From an uncultured bacterium (GTDB lineage Bacteria > Bacillota > Clostridia > Lachnospirales > Lachnospiraceae), in contig CAMTFT010000087.1 of the NCBI GenBank assembly GCA_947071365.1, forward strand, positions 1-7,067: a DNA stretch of 7,067 nt, given 5' to 3'. The notes beneath the pieces were generated by a model. The model saw only the letters and a list, made by a program, of their open reading frames with translations. It did no database searches and was not told where the DNA came from. This document shows positions 5,686-7,067 of the stretch, piece by piece (the first letter of the stretch is position 1; every line of letters starts with the position of its first letter). The position numbers and the translations under genes are program-made.

Positions 5686-6972
5686 TTATTCTGCCTCGGT
5701 GGTCAGCTCGGATTCCATCTCGGTCTCCTCTTCGATCACGGCATTGTCCACCAGGAAGTCCAGCGTCTTTTCCTGCAAAAGGCTGATGCGGATCACGCTC
5801 TCGCCATAAGCCGCCTCCAGCTCTTCTACTGTCTCATAGCCTTCGCCGTCCAGATACCGCTCACAGCCCGCCGCATATTCTTCATCGCTGACTTCGATTC
5901 CCTCAGTCTCTGCTATCGCCTTTAAAATAAGCTCCTGCTGCATGAGCTGCTTCGTATACTCCGCTGCCTGCTCCCGGAACTGCTCCTCTGTCATGCCGAA
6001 GCAAACAGACAGGAAATCCGCAAATTCCATTTCGTATTTCTCTGCTTCCTGCTTATAGTTGGCCTCCATACTCGCCACGCCGAAGTCCACCATTTCCTGC
6101 GGATAATCATTGATCTTGGAGGATTCTGCCACCTGGCGCATCAGCTCATTTTTGATGATATTGTCCTTCTGGCTGTCCATGCTTTCCTGAAGAGATGTCC
6201 GAACGGATTCCCGGTAGGAAGCCGCATCCGTATACGCTCCGTCAGAAAGTGTGCTGGCGTGCTCATCTGTCAGCTCCGGCACACGCTTCACTTCGTTTAC
6301 TGTCACAGTAAACACCGTCTCCTGACCTGCCAGCTCCGCATTGCCATAATTCTCCGGGAAGGTCAGCGGCAGATCCACCGTATCGCCGATGGCCACGCCG
6401 ATCAGCCCATCCTCAAATCCCGGAATGAACGTTCCTGAACCGATCACCAGATCCGTCCCCTTCGCGGTTCCTCCATCGAAGGCTTCCCCGTTCAGCGTAC
6501 CCACGTAATCAATATTTGCCGTATCACCGTCCTGTACGGTGCCTTCCTCCAGTGTCTCCATCAGATCCGCCTGCTGCATGCTGGACCGTATACTCTCATC
6601 GACATCCTCTTCTGCTACCGTCAGAATATCAAGCCCAACGCCGAGTCCCTTATACTCTCCCAGCGTCACATAGTCAGACGCCGTGTAATCCGGTCTCTCC
6701 GGTACAGCCTCCGTCTCTTCATCCGCTGAACCTTCCGTTGTATCTTCTGTATCAGAGTCCCCGGCATCTTCTGCGCCTTCCTCTGCGTCATCTGCCTGCG
6801 CTTCTGTGCCTTTCTCTTCGGCATCCTCCGCCTGCGTGTCCTCTCCGGCATTTTCCGCCGGGGCCTCTGTCGTCATCTCTGTCTCCTCCGCCATGACCGT
6901 CACCGGTGAAACGGATGCTGCCGCCAGGCAGAATGTACACATAACTGCTGTCATTAAATTCTTTCTTTTCAT
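5686..6972 (-). CDS. Exported trigger-factor-like FKBP-type peptidyl-prolyl cis-trans isomerase
   Basis: This 428-residue protein probably folds secreted proteins outside the membrane. Residues 1-28 are a signal peptide: MKRK, a hydrophobic core to about 20, and a likely VMA-EE cleavage at 28/29. There is no lipobox cysteine in the right context, so it is probably released or loosely wall-held. Residues 29-97 form a very acidic Glu/Asp/Ala/Thr linker of low complexity. The FKBP domain spans about 146-229, with DYVGTLNGEAFDGG (155-168), IPGFEDGL (183-190) and FPENYG (205-210) matching the FKBP active-site layout. Residues about 245-415 are helical and resemble the trigger-factor C-terminal chaperone arms; the ribosome-binding N-terminal domain of cytosolic trigger factor is missing. 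The ATG at 6972-6970 is chosen for AGAGAGG (6988-6982) 9 nt upstream and the signal peptide behind it. The open frame extends 22 codons further only by running into adapter sequence, which yields the spurious start MCIRDR. Confidence 0.88.
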   Translation of the reverse strand: MKRKNLMTAVMCTFCLAAASVSPVTVMAEETEMTTEAPAENAGEDTQAEDAEEKGTEAQADDAEEGAEDAGDSDTEDTTEGSADEETEAVPERPDYTASDYVTLGEYKGLGVGLDILTVAEEDVDESIRSSMQQADLMETLEEGTVQDGDTANIDYVGTLNGEAFDGGTAKGTDLVIGSGTFIPGFEDGLIGVAIGDTVDLPLTFPENYGNAELAGQETVFTVTVNEVKRVPELTDEHASTLSDGAYTDAASYRESVRTSLQESMDSQKDNIIKNELMRQVAESSKINDYPQEMVDFGVASMEANYKQEAEKYEMEFADFLSVCFGMTEEQFREQAAEYTKQLMQQELILKAIAETEGIEVSDEEYAAGCERYLDGEGYETVEELEAAYGESVIRISLLQEKTLDFLVDNAVIEEETEMESELTTEAE

Positions 6973-6981
6973 CGCTTCTAT

Positions 6982-6988
6982 CCTCTCT
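6982..6988 (-). promoter_or_regulatory. Ribosome binding site fixing the true start of the prolyl isomerase
   Basis: AGAGAGG on the minus strand lies 9 nt before the ATG at 6972-6970 and directly precedes a typical signal peptide. Upstream ATGs in the same frame (in the MFMREN stretch) have no such site, because the sequence before them soon becomes adapter. Confidence 0.7.
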
Positions 6989-7021
6989 ACACTAGAATTC
7001 TCCCTCATAAACATAAAGTAT

Positions 7022-7067
7022 CTGTCTCTTATACACATCTGACGCTGCCGACGACTTAATAGGTGTA
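7022..7067. other. Illumina Nextera adapter contamination at the contig end
   Basis: The last 46 bases match the reverse complement of a Nextera i5-side library end, part by part: mosaic end CTGTCTCTTATACACATCT (7022-7040), read-1 adapter remainder GACGCTGCCGACGA (7041-7054), an 8-base index CTTAATAG (7055-7062; reverse complement CTATTAAG, which I recall as index S518), and GTGTA (7063-7067), the beginning of the P5 arm. The sequence is therefore synthetic and the genomic contig ends at 7020 or 7021. Any promoter of the isomerase gene is lost. Confidence 0.97.

Noticed and set aside
7022..7040. Tn5-like mosaic transposon end
   Set aside because: The following bases are the Nextera read-1 adapter, an index and the P5 start, so it is library adapter rather than a natural insertion.

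Overview
The window looks like one end of an assembled contig from a Gram-positive anaerobe of the Lachnospiraceae/Clostridia type. This rests on the gene families, the strong AAGGAGG-like ribosome sites, the moderate base composition and the co-occurrence of a SipW-type signal peptidase with a TasA-like secreted protein. It is a family-level inference, not a species call. All seven genes I support lie on the minus strand, so the genes read from high to low coordinates.

Layout in transcription order. (1) 7022-7067 is not genomic. It is Illumina Nextera adapter: the 19-bp mosaic end, the read-1 adapter, an 8-base index and the start of the P5 arm. (2) 5686-6972 encodes an exported trigger-factor-like FKBP prolyl isomerase with a long acidic linker, followed by a good intrinsic terminator at 5597-5635. 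(3) 5342-5685 is a gene-free gap holding that terminator and about 2.6 copies of a 63-65 bp direct repeat whose copies form hairpins. (4) 1474-5341 is a tightly packed four-gene operon: EamA-family transporter, patatin-like phospholipase, LytS-type sensor histidine kinase, and a response regulator with a SARP/OmpR-like winged-helix output domain. Two of the three junctions are 4-nt stop/start overlaps, and the third is a 27-nt gap carrying a strong ribosome site. (5) After an 82-nt gap come sipW (711-1391) and a TasA/camelysin-like gene (1-666), which runs off the window without a stop.

Likely joint working (inference). The histidine kinase and regulator form a two-component system placed just upstream of the secreted-protein module. 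The 82-nt gap holds a perfect TATAAT -10 element, no good -35, and in the -35 region two direct repeats of GTCAC(G/A)TTA(T/C)T exactly 11 bp apart. That spacing and position are what is known for SARP-type activators, so the regulator probably switches on sipW and the TasA-like gene. SipW would then remove the signal peptide of the TasA-like matrix or surface protein. The transporter and phospholipase, co-transcribed with the two-component system, have no evident role in this.
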